Positions 42,446-51,859 of a DNA stretch of 64,000 bases are shown here, piece by piece. The DNA comes from 2-01-FULL-41-14 sp046317875 (lineage in GTDB: Bacteria; Pseudomonadota; Alphaproteobacteria; UBA7879; UBA5542), in NCBI GenBank assembly GCA_046317875.1, contig JBKCVN010000025.1, forward strand, positions 42,061-106,060, in the 5' to 3' direction. How positions within the stretch are numbered: the first letter of the stretch is position 1; each line of letters starts with the position of its first letter. The notes beneath the pieces are model-generated. The model did not search any database and was not told the DNA's origin. It worked only from the letters and a program-made list of their open reading frames with translations. The translations under genes were made by a program, and so were the position numbers.

Positions 42446-44851
42446 ATGGCTATTGATACACAAAATCTTCCTTTACTTCCGTTACGGGATATCGTGGTTT
42501 TCCCCGGTATGGTGGCGACTCTTTTTGTTGGCCGATCCAAGTCTATTTTGGCATTAGAAAATGCCATGTCAGTGGACAAAAAAATTCTTTTGGTAGCCCA
42601 ACAAGATGCATCTGTCGACGAACCTTCCATGAAAACGTTGTATCAAGTGGGAACAGTCGGTGAGATTACCCAAATTGTGAATTTGCCAGATGGAACCGTT
42701 AAGGTTTTAGTGGAAGGTGTTTATCGTGCCCGCGTTTTGTCTGTAGACTTGGTGGATGGATACCTTAGAGGCGATTCTTCGGCCATTGTATCACAGATGG
42801 TAGAAGAAGAAACTTTGTATGTTTTAGACAAAATATTAATCAAAGAATTTGAAGAGTACGCTCAGTACAATAAAAAAATAACCCCCGAATTTATGAGTAA
42901 TTTTTTGGGGATGGAAGACTATGAAAAAATCGTTGATTCCATCAGCGTACATTTATCTCTCACCATTGCAGAGCGTCAGGATTTATTAGAAGCGCCCTCC
43001 CTTAAGGACCGGTTAGAAATGCTTCTTTTCTTTATTCGTCGTGAAACGGATACCTTGAAAACAGAAGAAAAAATTCGAGATCGTATCAAGTCACAGATGA
43101 CCAAGAATCACCGTGAATATTATCTACAAGAACAGTTGAAAGCCATTCAAAAGGAACTATACCACGAAGATGGTAAGGATGAGATAACCCAGTTAGAAAA
43201 AAAGATTAAGGCTTTGAACCTGCCTAAAGAAGCTTTAGAAAAGGCTGAATCTGAGCTGAAAAAATTGCGGATGATGAACCCCATGTCCGCAGAAGCCACG
43301 GTTATTCGGAATTATTTAGAATGGATGATTGATGTGCCATGGAAAAAAGTTTCATGGAAAAAAATAGATCTTACAAAAGCCCAAAATCAGCTGGATATGG
43401 ATCATTATGGGTTGGAAAAAGTAAAGGAACGTATCCTTGAATACCTAGCGGTTCAAGACCGCCTGGGGAAACCTAAGGGCCAAGTCTTATGTTTTGTGGG
43501 CGCGCCCGGGGTGGGAAAAACATCTTTGGCTCGTTCGATTGCCCAGGTGATGAAACGGCCCTTTGTTCGGGCGGCCTTGGGGGGCGTTCGGGATGAATCT
43601 GAAATTCGGGGACATCGGCGAACATATATCGGCTCCATGCCTGGGAAGATTATCCAAAACATGAAAAAGGCTAAGGCTACCAATCCCGTTTTTCTGTTGG
43701 ACGAAATTGATAAAATGGGAACCGACTGGCGGGGTGACCCAGCGTCTGCTTTATTAGAGGTTCTGGATCCTGAACAAAATAAGCATTTTAATGATCATTA
43801 TTTAGAAGTTGATTACGATCTTTCAAACGTAACGTTTATTGCCACAGCCAATACTTTAAATTTGCCTCGGCCTTTGCTGGATCGTATGGAAATCATTAAT
43901 ATTGAAGGCTATACGGAAGAAGAAAAAATTGAAATTGCCCTGCGCCACCTGGTTGAAAAACAGAAGAAAGAAAACGGCCTGAAACCTAATGAGTTGGATA
44001 TCAGCCGTGACGCTATTCAAGAAATGGTAAGATATTATACCCGAGAAGCGGGCGTGAGGAACCTTGAACGCGCTATTCAAAAATTGGCCCGGAAAACCGT
44101 TGCTTCACTGGCCAAAGACACCAAGAAAAAACTGAGTGTTACAGCTAAGAACCTTAAAGAATATTTGGGTGTTCATCGCTTTCAGTTTGGCCAATCCCAT
44201 CCTACCCCCCATGTGGGCATAACCACGGGCTTGGCCTGGACTGAAGTAGGGGGAGACCTTTTATATATCGAAGCTGTTAAATCTAGGGGTAAAGGAAAAA
44301 TTGTTATTACGGGCAAGCTAGGCGAAGTGATGCAAGAGTCCGTGCAAGCTTCTTTTAGTTACATCAAATCAAAGGCGCCTGAATTTGGTATCGATATAGA
44401 AGAACTATTAAACACCGATTTACACGTGCACGTGCCCGAAGGGGCCACACCGAAAGATGGCCCCTCGGCTGGTATTGCTATTACAACTTCTTTGGTTTCT
44501 GTGTTGACTGGCATCCCTGTATCTTCTGTGGTTGCCATGACAGGTGAAATCACACTTAGGGGACACGTATTGCCTATTGGTGGATTAAAAGAAAAGCTTT
44601 TAGCCGCCCAACGGGGAGGGATTGAGACTGTTCTTATTCCTGCTGAAAATGTGAAAAATTTGGAAGATGTTCCGAATTCCATAAAAAATAAATTAAAAAT
44701 CATACCTGTGGAAACGGTGGATCAGGTTTTAAAATCGGCTCTTGTGACCCCCCTAACACCCCTCAAGCAAGATGAAGGTCTGCCCTTTTTATCTGCACCT
44801 ACAGGGGCGCCTGTGAAAGGCGTTATTAAAAGCCCCTCTAAACATCAATAA
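42446..44851 (+). CDS. lon: Lon protease
   Basis: AAA+ serine protease that removes misfolded and regulatory proteins. The N-terminal substrate domain starts LPLLPLRDIVVFPGM; Walker A is GAPGVGKTSLARSI; the catalytic Ser674 sits in KDGPSAGIAI with the partner Lys in GGLKEKLLAA. Length 801 matches Lon. It follows clpX by 23 bases and is expected to be co-expressed. Its 3' end overlaps the convergent methyltransferase gene by 14 bases. Confidence 0.98.
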   Translation: MAIDTQNLPLLPLRDIVVFPGMVATLFVGRSKSILALENAMSVDKKILLVAQQDASVDEPSMKTLYQVGTVGEITQIVNLPDGTVKVLVEGVYRARVLSVDLVDGYLRGDSSAIVSQMVEEETLYVLDKILIKEFEEYAQYNKKITPEFMSNFLGMEDYEKIVDSISVHLSLTIAERQDLLEAPSLKDRLEMLLFFIRRETDTLKTEEKIRDRIKSQMTKNHREYYLQEQLKAIQKELYHEDGKDEITQLEKKIKALNLPKEALEKAESELKKLRMMNPMSAEATVIRNYLEWMIDVPWKKVSWKKIDLTKAQNQLDMDHYGLEKVKERILEYLAVQDRLGKPKGQVLCFVGAPGVGKTSLARSIAQVMKRPFVRAALGGVRDESEIRGHRRTYIGSMPGKIIQNMKKAKATNPVFLLDEIDKMGTDWRGDPASALLEVLDPEQNKHFNDHYLEVDYDLSNVTFIATANTLNLPRPLLDRMEIINIEGYTEEEKIEIALRHLVEKQKKENGLKPNELDISRDAIQEMVRYYTREAGVRNLERAIQKLARKTVASLAKDTKKKLSVTAKNLKEYLGVHRFQFGQSHPTPHVGITTGLAWTEVGGDLLYIEAVKSRGKGKIVITGKLGEVMQESVQASFSYIKSKAPEFGIDIEELLNTDLHVHVPEGATPKDGPSAGIAITTSLVSVLTGIPVSSVVAMTGEITLRGHVLPIGGLKEKLLAAQRGGIETVLIPAENVKNLEDVPNSIKNKLKIIPVETVDQVLKSALVTPLTPLKQDEGLPFLSAPTGAPVKGVIKSPSKHQ

Positions 44852-45572
44852 TTAGCCCTTTTCCTTCTTTTAAAATATCCTGAGCCTGAGGTGTGTAGGT
44901 TCCGTCTTGATGATGCAAAATAAGGCCTGAGTGGAGACTGAGGCCTGTTTTTACATTCTTCCGCCCTGAAATTAAGACTCTTTTAGACAAGGTTCGTGAT
45001 TCATCAGACCATAGTGGGAAAATAATGATGTCTCCCAATCCTTCCATAGCTTGTATTACAAGATGCAAATGGGAAGTGGGATAAATAAAACTGATCCGAC
45101 CCCGGGGTTTGGCCATTTTGATGCAGGCAGAGATCCATTCTGACAGAGGGAAGGACTGGGTGCGGGCAATAGCTCGATCTTTTTGGGGAGAGGGAGAGAA
45201 GGCTTCAAAATAAGGGGGGTTGGAAAAGACATGATCAAAGCTTTGTTTGGGAAGTGTGCTCTCCCGAATATCTTCCGTTAGAAATTTACACTGATTTTCT
45301 AGTTTATTGTTTTGGGCATTTAGCGTAGCTAGTTCAACCAACTGGTCAGCCACATCAATCCCCGTAATATGGGCTTGTGGAAGGCGGGCAGCAAGACACA
45401 AAGAGGCCACCCCGGTACTGCACCCTACTTCAAGAAAGGTCCCATTGGTACCCGTAATGAAAGCGGCTAACAAGACGGCATCGCTGCCAGATCGGAATCC
45501 TTTTTTGTATTGGAGTATTTTTAACTTTCCTCCTAGAAATAAATCTGTTGTCATGTCACAGTTATAACGCAT
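44838..45572 (-). CDS. tRNA1(Val) adenine-N6 methyltransferase-like SAM enzyme
   Basis: SAM-dependent methyltransferase of the TrmN6/YfiC type. The SAM-binding motif is FLEVGCSTGVASLCLA, followed by ITGIDVADQLVELA and the catalytic NPPY in VFSNPPYFEAF, typical of N6-adenine or tRNA modifiers. It is 244 residues; ATG at 45554 is an alternative start. It lies divergent from the polyprenyl synthase, an arrangement common in alphaproteobacteria. Substrate assignment is by family only. Confidence 0.8.
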   Translation of the reverse strand: MRYNCDMTTDLFLGGKLKILQYKKGFRSGSDAVLLAAFITGTNGTFLEVGCSTGVASLCLAARLPQAHITGIDVADQLVELATLNAQNNKLENQCKFLTEDIRESTLPKQSFDHVFSNPPYFEAFSPSPQKDRAIARTQSFPLSEWISACIKMAKPRGRISFIYPTSHLHLVIQAMEGLGDIIIFPLWSDESRTLSKRVLISGRKNVKTGLSLHSGLILHHQDGTYTPQAQDILKEGKGLIIDV

Positions 45573-45599
45573 AAGATCAACCTAAAAAAAGAGCGGTTT

Positions 45600-46607
45600 A
45601 TGTTTGGTGTTTCGACTCGTAATAGTTTTGCTGAAACCTTGACCCAAGTACAAGGATTTCTGAAGAAAGATTTGGATCAAGTCAATAGTTTGATTCTGAA
45701 CAAGCTTTCTTTGCGTGTGCCTTTAATTAATGGAATGGCCGGGTATTTAATACAAGCAGGGGGTAAAAGATTGCGCCCTTTGCTGACTTTATTAAGTGCT
45801 CGCTTGTTGGGCTATCAAGGGCAACGTCACATTAAAATTGCGGCGTGCATTGAATTTATTCATACGGCCACCCTTTTGCATGATGATGTGGTGGACCGCA
45901 GTACACAGCGTCGGGGCCGTCCTTCTGCTAATGCTATTTGGGGCGATCAGTCGAGTATTCTAGTGGGGGATTTTCTGTTCTGCCGGGCTTTTGAGCTGGT
46001 GACCGAGGATGGATCATTAGATGTCTTAAGGGTTTTATCACGTACAGCCACTGCCATTGCCGAAGGTGAAATTATGCAACTGGGTACGGTTGGGAATTTG
46101 GATTTGGTTGAAAAACAATATTTCCAAATCATTGAGGCCAAAACAGCACTGTTATTCGAATCTTCTTGCCATGTGGGGGCATTGATTGCCAATGCATCCC
46201 AACGGGACTGTGAGCTTTTAAAAGAATATGGTTATAACTTTGGAATAGTGTTCCAAATGATAGATGATTTGTTGGATTATGGGCTGCATAAAACCAACCC
46301 AGGAAAAGATTTGGGGAGGGATTTTCAAGAAAAGAATATGACTCTTCCCTTAATTTTGTTATGCGAGCAGGTTACAGCAGCAGAAAAAGATAGAATCATT
46401 GAAATGTTTTCTGTTCGATCATCTGATGAAGAAAGTTTCTCTTTCCTGAGAAAAATGATGAAAAAATATAGAATAGACAAAGAAATTCTAAACCGGTCTG
46501 ACCCCTATTTGGCGCGGGCTTTGGGATGTTTGGAAGGGTTGCCAGAAAGTGCTGAAAAAGATTTTCTGCGAGGATTTGTTTCTTATGTAGATAATAGAAG
46601 TATTTAG
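45600..46607 (+). CDS. ispB: Polyprenyl diphosphate synthase (IspB-like)
   Basis: Trans-prenyl chain elongating enzyme that makes the side chain of ubiquinone. The two aspartate-rich motifs are LLHDDVVDRST (FARM) and FQMIDDLLDY (SARM); GGKRLRP is intact near the N-terminus. Length 335 matches octaprenyl/decaprenyl synthases. Chain length cannot be read with confidence. No neighbour follows in an operon. Confidence 0.95.
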   Translation: MFGVSTRNSFAETLTQVQGFLKKDLDQVNSLILNKLSLRVPLINGMAGYLIQAGGKRLRPLLTLLSARLLGYQGQRHIKIAACIEFIHTATLLHDDVVDRSTQRRGRPSANAIWGDQSSILVGDFLFCRAFELVTEDGSLDVLRVLSRTATAIAEGEIMQLGTVGNLDLVEKQYFQIIEAKTALLFESSCHVGALIANASQRDCELLKEYGYNFGIVFQMIDDLLDYGLHKTNPGKDLGRDFQEKNMTLPLILLCEQVTAAEKDRIIEMFSVRSSDEESFSFLRKMMKKYRIDKEILNRSDPYLARALGCLEGLPESAEKDFLRGFVSYVDNRSI

Positions 46608-46710
46608 ATTTACTTCCTCGTATAAATTGTATGAGAAAAATTAAATAATCCTTGTGATTCTTTTTTCTTTGAGGCATTATTCTGCCATTATCTATAAAGG
46701 AGTTTTTTCC

Positions 46711-47580
46711 ATGAAATATATGAATGTTGTTTCTGTTGTTGCCTTAATGGCGTTCTTTTCCGTAGGGGTGAGGGCTGATGCGGCTGATCCTGTGGTTGTC
46801 AAAGTGGGGGGATCCTCTTTGAAAGCCAGTGACCTTAAAAAATTGCATGCAAGTGCACCAGATCAAATTAAGGCATTACCATTTGATAAAGTCTTCAAAT
46901 CACTACGGGACCAAAAAGTAATTGAAATGATCTTGGAAGGTGAAAAGAATAAAGCGGGCCTTGCAAATGATCCTGAGGTTTTAAAGCTGAAGCAAGAAGC
47001 CATTAAATCTATTGAGATGCAAGTATTCTTGAAAAAGGCCGTAGAAAAAAGAATTACGGACGATAAGCTAAAGCCCCTATATGACGAGCTTATGAAAAAA
47101 TTCAAGGGCCAAAAAGAATCAGAGATCAGCATTATCATTACAGACAAAAAAGAAGAAGCAGATAAGGCTCTTCAAGAATTGAATGCAGGTAAGAACTTCG
47201 GTGAAGTTGCAAAGAAGTTCTCGAAGGATGCGAATACGGCTGCCCAAGGGGGTCGTCTAGGGTTCCTATTGTCAGCTGCTGTTGAACAAGTTTTGGGTGC
47301 AGATATTGGTAAAGCGTTCAAGATTTTGAAAAATAATGCCCATAGCCGCAGTATTATTGCCAAGGGTGGGAAGTTTATTCTGGTTCATCGTGGTGAATCC
47401 AGGGCTGCTACACCTCCCTCTTTTGATGATGTTAAACCTCAGCTGAAAAGCATGTATTTCCAAAAAGGATTGGTAGAATATCTGCAAGACATGATTCGCA
47501 CCGCGGGTGTAAGCGTTTTCACAGCCGATGGAAAGCCTGACAAGTTTGATATGTTGTCGAATAAATCTGATAAGGCTTAA
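46711..47580 (+). CDS. Periplasmic parvulin-type peptidyl-prolyl isomerase
   Basis: Secreted foldase: signal peptide (MKYMNVVSVVALMAFFSVGV, residues 1-20, cleaved near RADA) and a SurA/PrsA-type chaperone arm, then a parvulin (PpiC) domain (about 135-245; SEISIIITDKKEEADKALQ and AKKFSKDANTAAQGGRLGFL). Length is 289 residues. ATG 46711 is preferred over 46654: it has AAAGGAG at 46696-46702 and a clean signal peptide. It is followed by a terminator at 47648. Confidence 0.9.
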   Translation: MKYMNVVSVVALMAFFSVGVRADAADPVVVKVGGSSLKASDLKKLHASAPDQIKALPFDKVFKSLRDQKVIEMILEGEKNKAGLANDPEVLKLKQEAIKSIEMQVFLKKAVEKRITDDKLKPLYDELMKKFKGQKESEISIIITDKKEEADKALQELNAGKNFGEVAKKFSKDANTAAQGGRLGFLLSAAVEQVLGADIGKAFKILKNNAHSRSIIAKGGKFILVHRGESRAATPPSFDDVKPQLKSMYFQKGLVEYLQDMIRTAGVSVFTADGKPDKFDMLSNKSDKA

Positions 47581-47647
47581 TTTCCCTAGAGTAAAAGGCT
47601 TTTTTACAAATAAGTAAAAAATTTTAAAAAACCGAAAACTTTATATT

Positions 47648-47678
47648 AAAAACCCCTCTTTATGAGGGGTTTTTTTTT
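47648..47678 (+). terminator. Rho-independent terminator after the parvulin gene
   Basis: AAAAACCCCTC (47648-47658), five-base loop TTTAT, then GAGGGGTTTTT and a run of T's to 47678. It ends the parvulin message. Confidence 0.9.
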
Positions 47679-47787
47679 ATTATAAGAATAACCAATTCTT
47701 ATTATTGGATTTTTGAAAAGTGATACATATATACATAAAGTGGTCAATGTGCGGTATGTTTTGCATTAATAAAGAAAGTGTCTAATT

Positions 47788-49128
47788 ATGATAATTAAAA
47801 ATATTCTTCTCTTTATATTCTTTTTGGGATGTTTCCATCTTTATGGGGCTTCTTCTTCTGATATTCAAAAAGATCCAGGAGAAGATCTGTATCCCCATAT
47901 CCTGAAAGTAGATAATCGCTTGTATTTTGCAAAAATGAAGAGCCATGATCTTTATCTTGCGATGGAGCGGGTGGATTCCATAAATCATGCACTGTGGAAA
48001 AAATATGCAGAAGTACAAAGCAATCCTCGAGTTACAGGGTGGGCCAAAGCTTTGGTTAACAAGGATGGTTCGCCACGTCAGAAAGGATCTATAGCAGATG
48101 GTGCTTGCCATTTTCTGCTTGCTTTAACATCAACGAATTTCAGTTCTAATGAAGTGTGGGCGGCCTATGTGACGGGCTCTAAAGAGGCCCAGCATATACC
48201 AGATTCCATAACCAGTTATTCTGGTGCTCGCATCCTGGAGGGTTCTTGTGAATTTGCAAAAAATATAAAGATGTATGTGAGCGTAACATCTTCAGCGACT
48301 GCCTTAGTTACTTCTCATATGGGAGTCGCCGTTTCGGCAGAGGGGGTTCAGAGCGGTCGACCTAAAGGAATTTCCGTTCCGCTTCATTCCTTTGCGGCCC
48401 AGGTTATGAAGCGTCGTAATCCTGAAAGGCGTTACATGCTGAATGCCCCAGTTATGGCCATGGAACGTATCCTGATTAAGGGGCTTCCCAAAGGTTCTGT
48501 GTTTGTAGGAACGCGGGAAATGCAGCCCGAGTTAGAAAAGGATGCGTCTCGTGTGTGGAAAGGCTTTTTACAAGATAATCCTGGCATAGAAGAAAAGAAA
48601 TCAGAGCCCATAAGATGCCGCGCTGAAAGAGATCTGACCAGCCAAATCGGATATCGTGAAGAAATGCTGAGGGGGGAAGAAAATGAAGAAGAAAGAAATC
48701 GGATTAATAAAGAATGCCAAGATTTCGTCAATAGAGATTCTTCATTTTTAGAAATGTTGCCGGATGGTTCATTACAGATTTCTGAATCAAAAATAAAAGC
48801 TCGCATAAAAAAGAAAATGGAAGAAGCGTTTAAGGCGTATCAAATTTCTAAGGCAGCATCCAAGGGTGAAGATATCCAGATGGAAACCCTTAAACTTATG
48901 AAAGAACATCCGCCCCTTTTATCGGTGGATGATGTATATAATATTGAAAACTGGTTTACTTTGTATGATCAACGTTTCCCCGACAAAAAATGGTTACACG
49001 TAAAAAAGGAAAATCCTGATTATAACTGGTGTTTTGAATCAAGGGCTTTTGAACCTGCAGGAGTAACACATTATGTAGTGACAGATCTGAGTGCCTTGGC
49101 AGATGCGGCGCCTGTGAATAAGGTGTAA
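47788..49128 (+). CDS. Secreted protein of unknown function (446 residues)
   Basis: No family recognised. The product has a signal peptide (about residues 1-20, IIKNILLFIFFLGCFHLYG), a region of mixed alpha/beta character (about 60-250) with five cysteines, and a charged helical C-terminal part (about 255-380) rich in E and K. It ends without a membrane anchor. The gene stands between the parvulin terminator and a convergent esterase. The upstream 110 bases contain an AAGAAT/ATTCTT inverted repeat but no clear promoter. In an intracellular bacterium a host-directed or envelope role is possible, but nothing in the sequence proves it. Confidence 0.75.
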   Translation: MIIKNILLFIFFLGCFHLYGASSSDIQKDPGEDLYPHILKVDNRLYFAKMKSHDLYLAMERVDSINHALWKKYAEVQSNPRVTGWAKALVNKDGSPRQKGSIADGACHFLLALTSTNFSSNEVWAAYVTGSKEAQHIPDSITSYSGARILEGSCEFAKNIKMYVSVTSSATALVTSHMGVAVSAEGVQSGRPKGISVPLHSFAAQVMKRRNPERRYMLNAPVMAMERILIKGLPKGSVFVGTREMQPELEKDASRVWKGFLQDNPGIEEKKSEPIRCRAERDLTSQIGYREEMLRGEENEEERNRINKECQDFVNRDSSFLEMLPDGSLQISESKIKARIKKKMEEAFKAYQISKAASKGEDIQMETLKLMKEHPPLLSVDDVYNIENWFTLYDQRFPDKKWLHVKKENPDYNWCFESRAFEPAGVTHYVVTDLSALADAAPVNKV

Positions 49129-49150
49129 TTTTTAAGATCTAGGGTTATAA

Positions 49151-49795
49151 TTAAACAAGAGACCGTTGAATGAATTGAGCCCCATGTTTCAGCCCTTCTT
49201 CGTTAATTTGATGACCTAAGTGCGGCATGCTGTGAAAGATAACGTTATTCTGATTGTTGATTAGTCGTTGTTTTGCCTCAATGGAAGCTTGATGGGGCAC
49301 CACAGAATCCTCGGTGCCATGAATTAGCCCTATGTGCACCTTATGGGACGAGGGTGATAATAATGAGGGCAATAAGAATAATCCCCCTGAATAGGAAAGA
49401 ATTCCCTGACATGTGTGTTCATAGGCCAATCCGGTGGCCAAGGCCAGCATGCCCCCTTGGGAAAATCCTGTAAGGATGGTTCTTTGGGGGGGGGTACTAT
49501 AAGAATTTTGAATGTTCGTAATAAACGTATGAAGCAAAGGCGCCGCCATTTGGCAGCCCTGCATGAGGTAAGAGGGGCTTAAGTCGCCAATTTCAAACCA
49601 CTGATATCCGTTTTCGTCGTGGGGGAAAGGAAAGGGAGCGTTGGGAACAATAAACAAGGTGTCTTTAAGGATGTTTTTCCAATATTGGGCCATGGAGAGT
49701 AGATTTTTTCCATTAGCGCCGTACCCATGCAGAATAATAACAAGATATTTGGGGGATTTTCGGGCAGACGATAAAATATAAAAGTCTTGAATCAT
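49151..49795 (-). CDS. Phospholipase/carboxylesterase-family hydrolase
   Basis: Alpha/beta hydrolase of the acyl-protein thioesterase/YpfH group. The oxyanion segment LVIILHGYGANGKNL, nucleophile GFSQGGMLA, Asp in HGTEDSVVP and His in MPHLGHQI form a full set of catalytic residues. The start is placed at ATG 49795 (214 residues), which gives a product of normal length; a longer frame to 49936 would overlap the CDGSH gene on the other strand. It is convergent with the unknown secreted gene and divergent from the CDGSH gene. Confidence 0.85.
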   Translation of the reverse strand: MIQDFYILSSARKSPKYLVIILHGYGANGKNLLSMAQYWKNILKDTLFIVPNAPFPFPHDENGYQWFEIGDLSPSYLMQGCQMAAPLLHTFITNIQNSYSTPPQRTILTGFSQGGMLALATGLAYEHTCQGILSYSGGLFLLPSLLSPSSHKVHIGLIHGTEDSVVPHQASIEAKQRLINNQNNVIFHSMPHLGHQINEEGLKHGAQFIQRSLV

Positions 49796-49847
49796 TCCTT
49801 CAATATAAGGTAAGTTTTTTCTCACACAAGGAGTATTTAGAAAAGAA

Positions 49848-50027
49848 ATGAAAATATCAGTAGAAAAAGGCCAGACATATTTTCTGTGTACCTGCGATAA
49901 AAGTGCCCGCTTTCCCTTTTGTGACGGATCACACAAGGGAACGGGCCAGAAGTCTCTGCCGTATACAGCAGCCGAGACTTGTCACATTATTTTTGAAAAA
50001 GGGCAAGTTTTAAAATCCGATGTTTGA
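49848..50027 (+). CDS. 59-residue CDGSH iron-sulfur domain protein
   Basis: Very short gene. The product has the full CDGSH motif: CTCDKSARFPFCDGSH (residues 14-29), which fits C-x-C-x2-S-x3-P-x-C-D-G-S-H, the 2Fe-2S ligand set (three Cys and one His) of mitoNEET-type proteins. A second motif is absent, so it is a single-domain form. Its last 8 bases overlap the ffh start (ATGTTTGA), which suggests coupled translation. AAGGAG lies at 49829-49834, 13 bases before the ATG, a longer than usual spacing. Role is unknown; redox or Fe-S handling is likely. Confidence 0.85.
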   Translation: MKISVEKGQTYFLCTCDKSARFPFCDGSHKGTGQKSLPYTAAETCHIIFEKGQVLKSDV

Positions 50028-51366
50028 TGCTCTTTCAAATAAATTAATCAATATTCTGGGGGGCTTAAGTAAAAAAGGGGCCCTGACAGAAGAAGATGTC
50101 TCCAGTGCGTTACGAGAAATCAGGATCGCTTTATTAGAAGCAGATGTGGCTTTGCCCGTTGTGAAAGAATTTACAGCCCGCATCAAAGATAAGGCGGTGG
50201 GATCGGACGTTCTGAGCAGCATCACACCCGGCCAGATGGTGGTAAAAATTGTTCATGACGAACTAGCCGCCATTTTGGGGCAAGGCACCCCCGATTTAAA
50301 TTTGGCGGTCAAAGCCCCGGCTGTATTTATGGTGGTGGGCTTGCAGGGGTCGGGTAAGACAACCACTACGGCAAAATTAGCCAAATACCTTAAAGAAAAA
50401 TTAAAGAAAAAAGTGTTGATGGCGTCCCTGGATGTTTATAGGCCTGCCGCCCAACATCAGTTGGAAATATTAGGCCAGCAATTGGGGATCGAAAGCTTAC
50501 CCATTCACTCTGACGAAAAGCCCCAGGCCATTACGCAGCGGGCATTGAAAGAAGCCCAGCTTATGGGAATGGATGTTTTGCTTTTGGATACGGCGGGCCG
50601 TCTTCATGTGGATGAGGCTTTGATGAACGAGCTGAAAACCATTTCAGCTCTGGCTTCACCTGCAGAAACCCTCTTGGTCGTAGACGCCATGATGGGGCAA
50701 GATTCGGTAAAGGTCGCCCAATCTTTCCAGGATACAATAGCCTTGACGGGTTTGGTTTTAACACGTTTAGATGGGGATGCCAGGGGTGGGGCAGCCCTTT
50801 CAATGAGTTATGTTACAGGCCGTCCCATTAAGTTTATAGGGGTGGGTGAAAAGCCGGATCAGTTCGAAATCTTTCATCCGGATCGCATTGCAAGTCGCAT
50901 CTTAGGACAAGGAGATGTTGTTAGTCTTGTAGAAAAAGCGATGGAAACTATTGACAAAGAAGAATCAGACAGGCTAAACAGAAAGATCGAAAAAGGTTCG
51001 TTCGACCTGAACGATATGACTGCCCAATTAAACCAAATGGTAAAAATGGGTGGTATGGGTACTTTTTTGAAGATGCTTCCAGGTATGGGACAGCTTCAAG
51101 ATAAAGTATCTGAAGCTGGGCTGAATGATGGAATGATTAAGAAGCAAATTGCTATTATTCGCTCCATGACCCCCAAAGAACGGCGTCACGTGCAATTGTT
51201 AAATGCATCCCGCCGCCGCCGTATTGCGTTGGGATCAGGCACCAGTGTTCAGGAAGTGAACCGCCTTTTAAAGCAGTTTGATGGTATGTCAAAGGTAATG
51301 AAACGTATGAGCAAGCTGAACAAAAAAGGCATGTTAAGAAACGGCCTCAAGGGATTGTTTGGCTAA
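50020..51366 (+). CDS. ffh: Signal recognition particle protein Ffh
   Basis: GTPase that binds signal sequences of membrane proteins with 4.5S RNA and delivers ribosomes to FtsY. The NG domain has GLQGSGKTTTTAKLA (G1), DVYRPAAQHQL, DTAGRLHVDEAL and TRLDGDARGGAAL; the methionine-rich M domain (about 300-430) has MGGMGTFLKMLPGMGQ. Length is 448. First main gene of the ffh-rpsP-rimM-trmD-rplS cluster. Confidence 0.98.
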   Translation: MFDALSNKLINILGGLSKKGALTEEDVSSALREIRIALLEADVALPVVKEFTARIKDKAVGSDVLSSITPGQMVVKIVHDELAAILGQGTPDLNLAVKAPAVFMVVGLQGSGKTTTTAKLAKYLKEKLKKKVLMASLDVYRPAAQHQLEILGQQLGIESLPIHSDEKPQAITQRALKEAQLMGMDVLLLDTAGRLHVDEALMNELKTISALASPAETLLVVDAMMGQDSVKVAQSFQDTIALTGLVLTRLDGDARGGAALSMSYVTGRPIKFIGVGEKPDQFEIFHPDRIASRILGQGDVVSLVEKAMETIDKEESDRLNRKIEKGSFDLNDMTAQLNQMVKMGGMGTFLKMLPGMGQLQDKVSEAGLNDGMIKKQIAIIRSMTPKERRHVQLLNASRRRRIALGSGTSVQEVNRLLKQFDGMSKVMKRMSKLNKKGMLRNGLKGLFG

Positions 51367-51384
51367 TTTAAGGAAGAAGGAAAA

Positions 51385-51816
51385 ATGGCATTAAAAATTC
51401 GCATGGCGCGTGGTGGTTCTAAAAAGAAACCCGTTTATCGCGTAGTAGTTACTGATTCACGGAACCCACGTGATGGCAAGTTTATTGAAAAACTAGGGGT
51501 TCATAATCCTTTGTTAGCCCATGATCATGCCCAAAGATTTGTGGTGAACGCTGAACGCGTGAAATACTGGTTATCAGTGGGCGCCCAAAGTTCTGACCGT
51601 GTGAATCGATATTTAGCCCAATTAGGTTTGGAAAAAGCTCAAGAACGTTTTGACCAAACCAAAAAGAATCAACCTAAGAAAAAAGCTCAGGAACGTATAG
51701 CGGCAGAAATGGAACGCCTACAGGCAGAGGCTGAAAAATCCGCTGAAGCTCAGGCTCCTGCTGTAGAAGATGTGGAGCCTGAAGCTTCTTCTGCGGAAAC
51801 CGAAGCTGTCGAATAA
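51385..51816 (+). CDS. rpsP: 30S ribosomal protein S16 with long acidic tail
   Basis: Small-subunit protein bS16 that helps assemble the 30S body. The core (MALKIRMARGGSKKKPVYRV and RDGKFIEKLGVHNPL) fills residues 1-80; a helical tail rich in Ala, Glu and Lys extends to 143 residues, compared with 82 in E. coli. Such tails are common in alphaproteobacteria. AGGAAGAAGG precedes the ATG. It is followed by rimM after 43 bases. Confidence 0.96.
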   Translation: MALKIRMARGGSKKKPVYRVVVTDSRNPRDGKFIEKLGVHNPLLAHDHAQRFVVNAERVKYWLSVGAQSSDRVNRYLAQLGLEKAQERFDQTKKNQPKKKAQERIAAEMERLQAEAEKSAEAQAPAVEDVEPEASSAETEAVE

Positions 51817-51859
51817 ATTCGGCTTTTAGAGCCTATTATTAGAAAAGAATCACGGTTTT

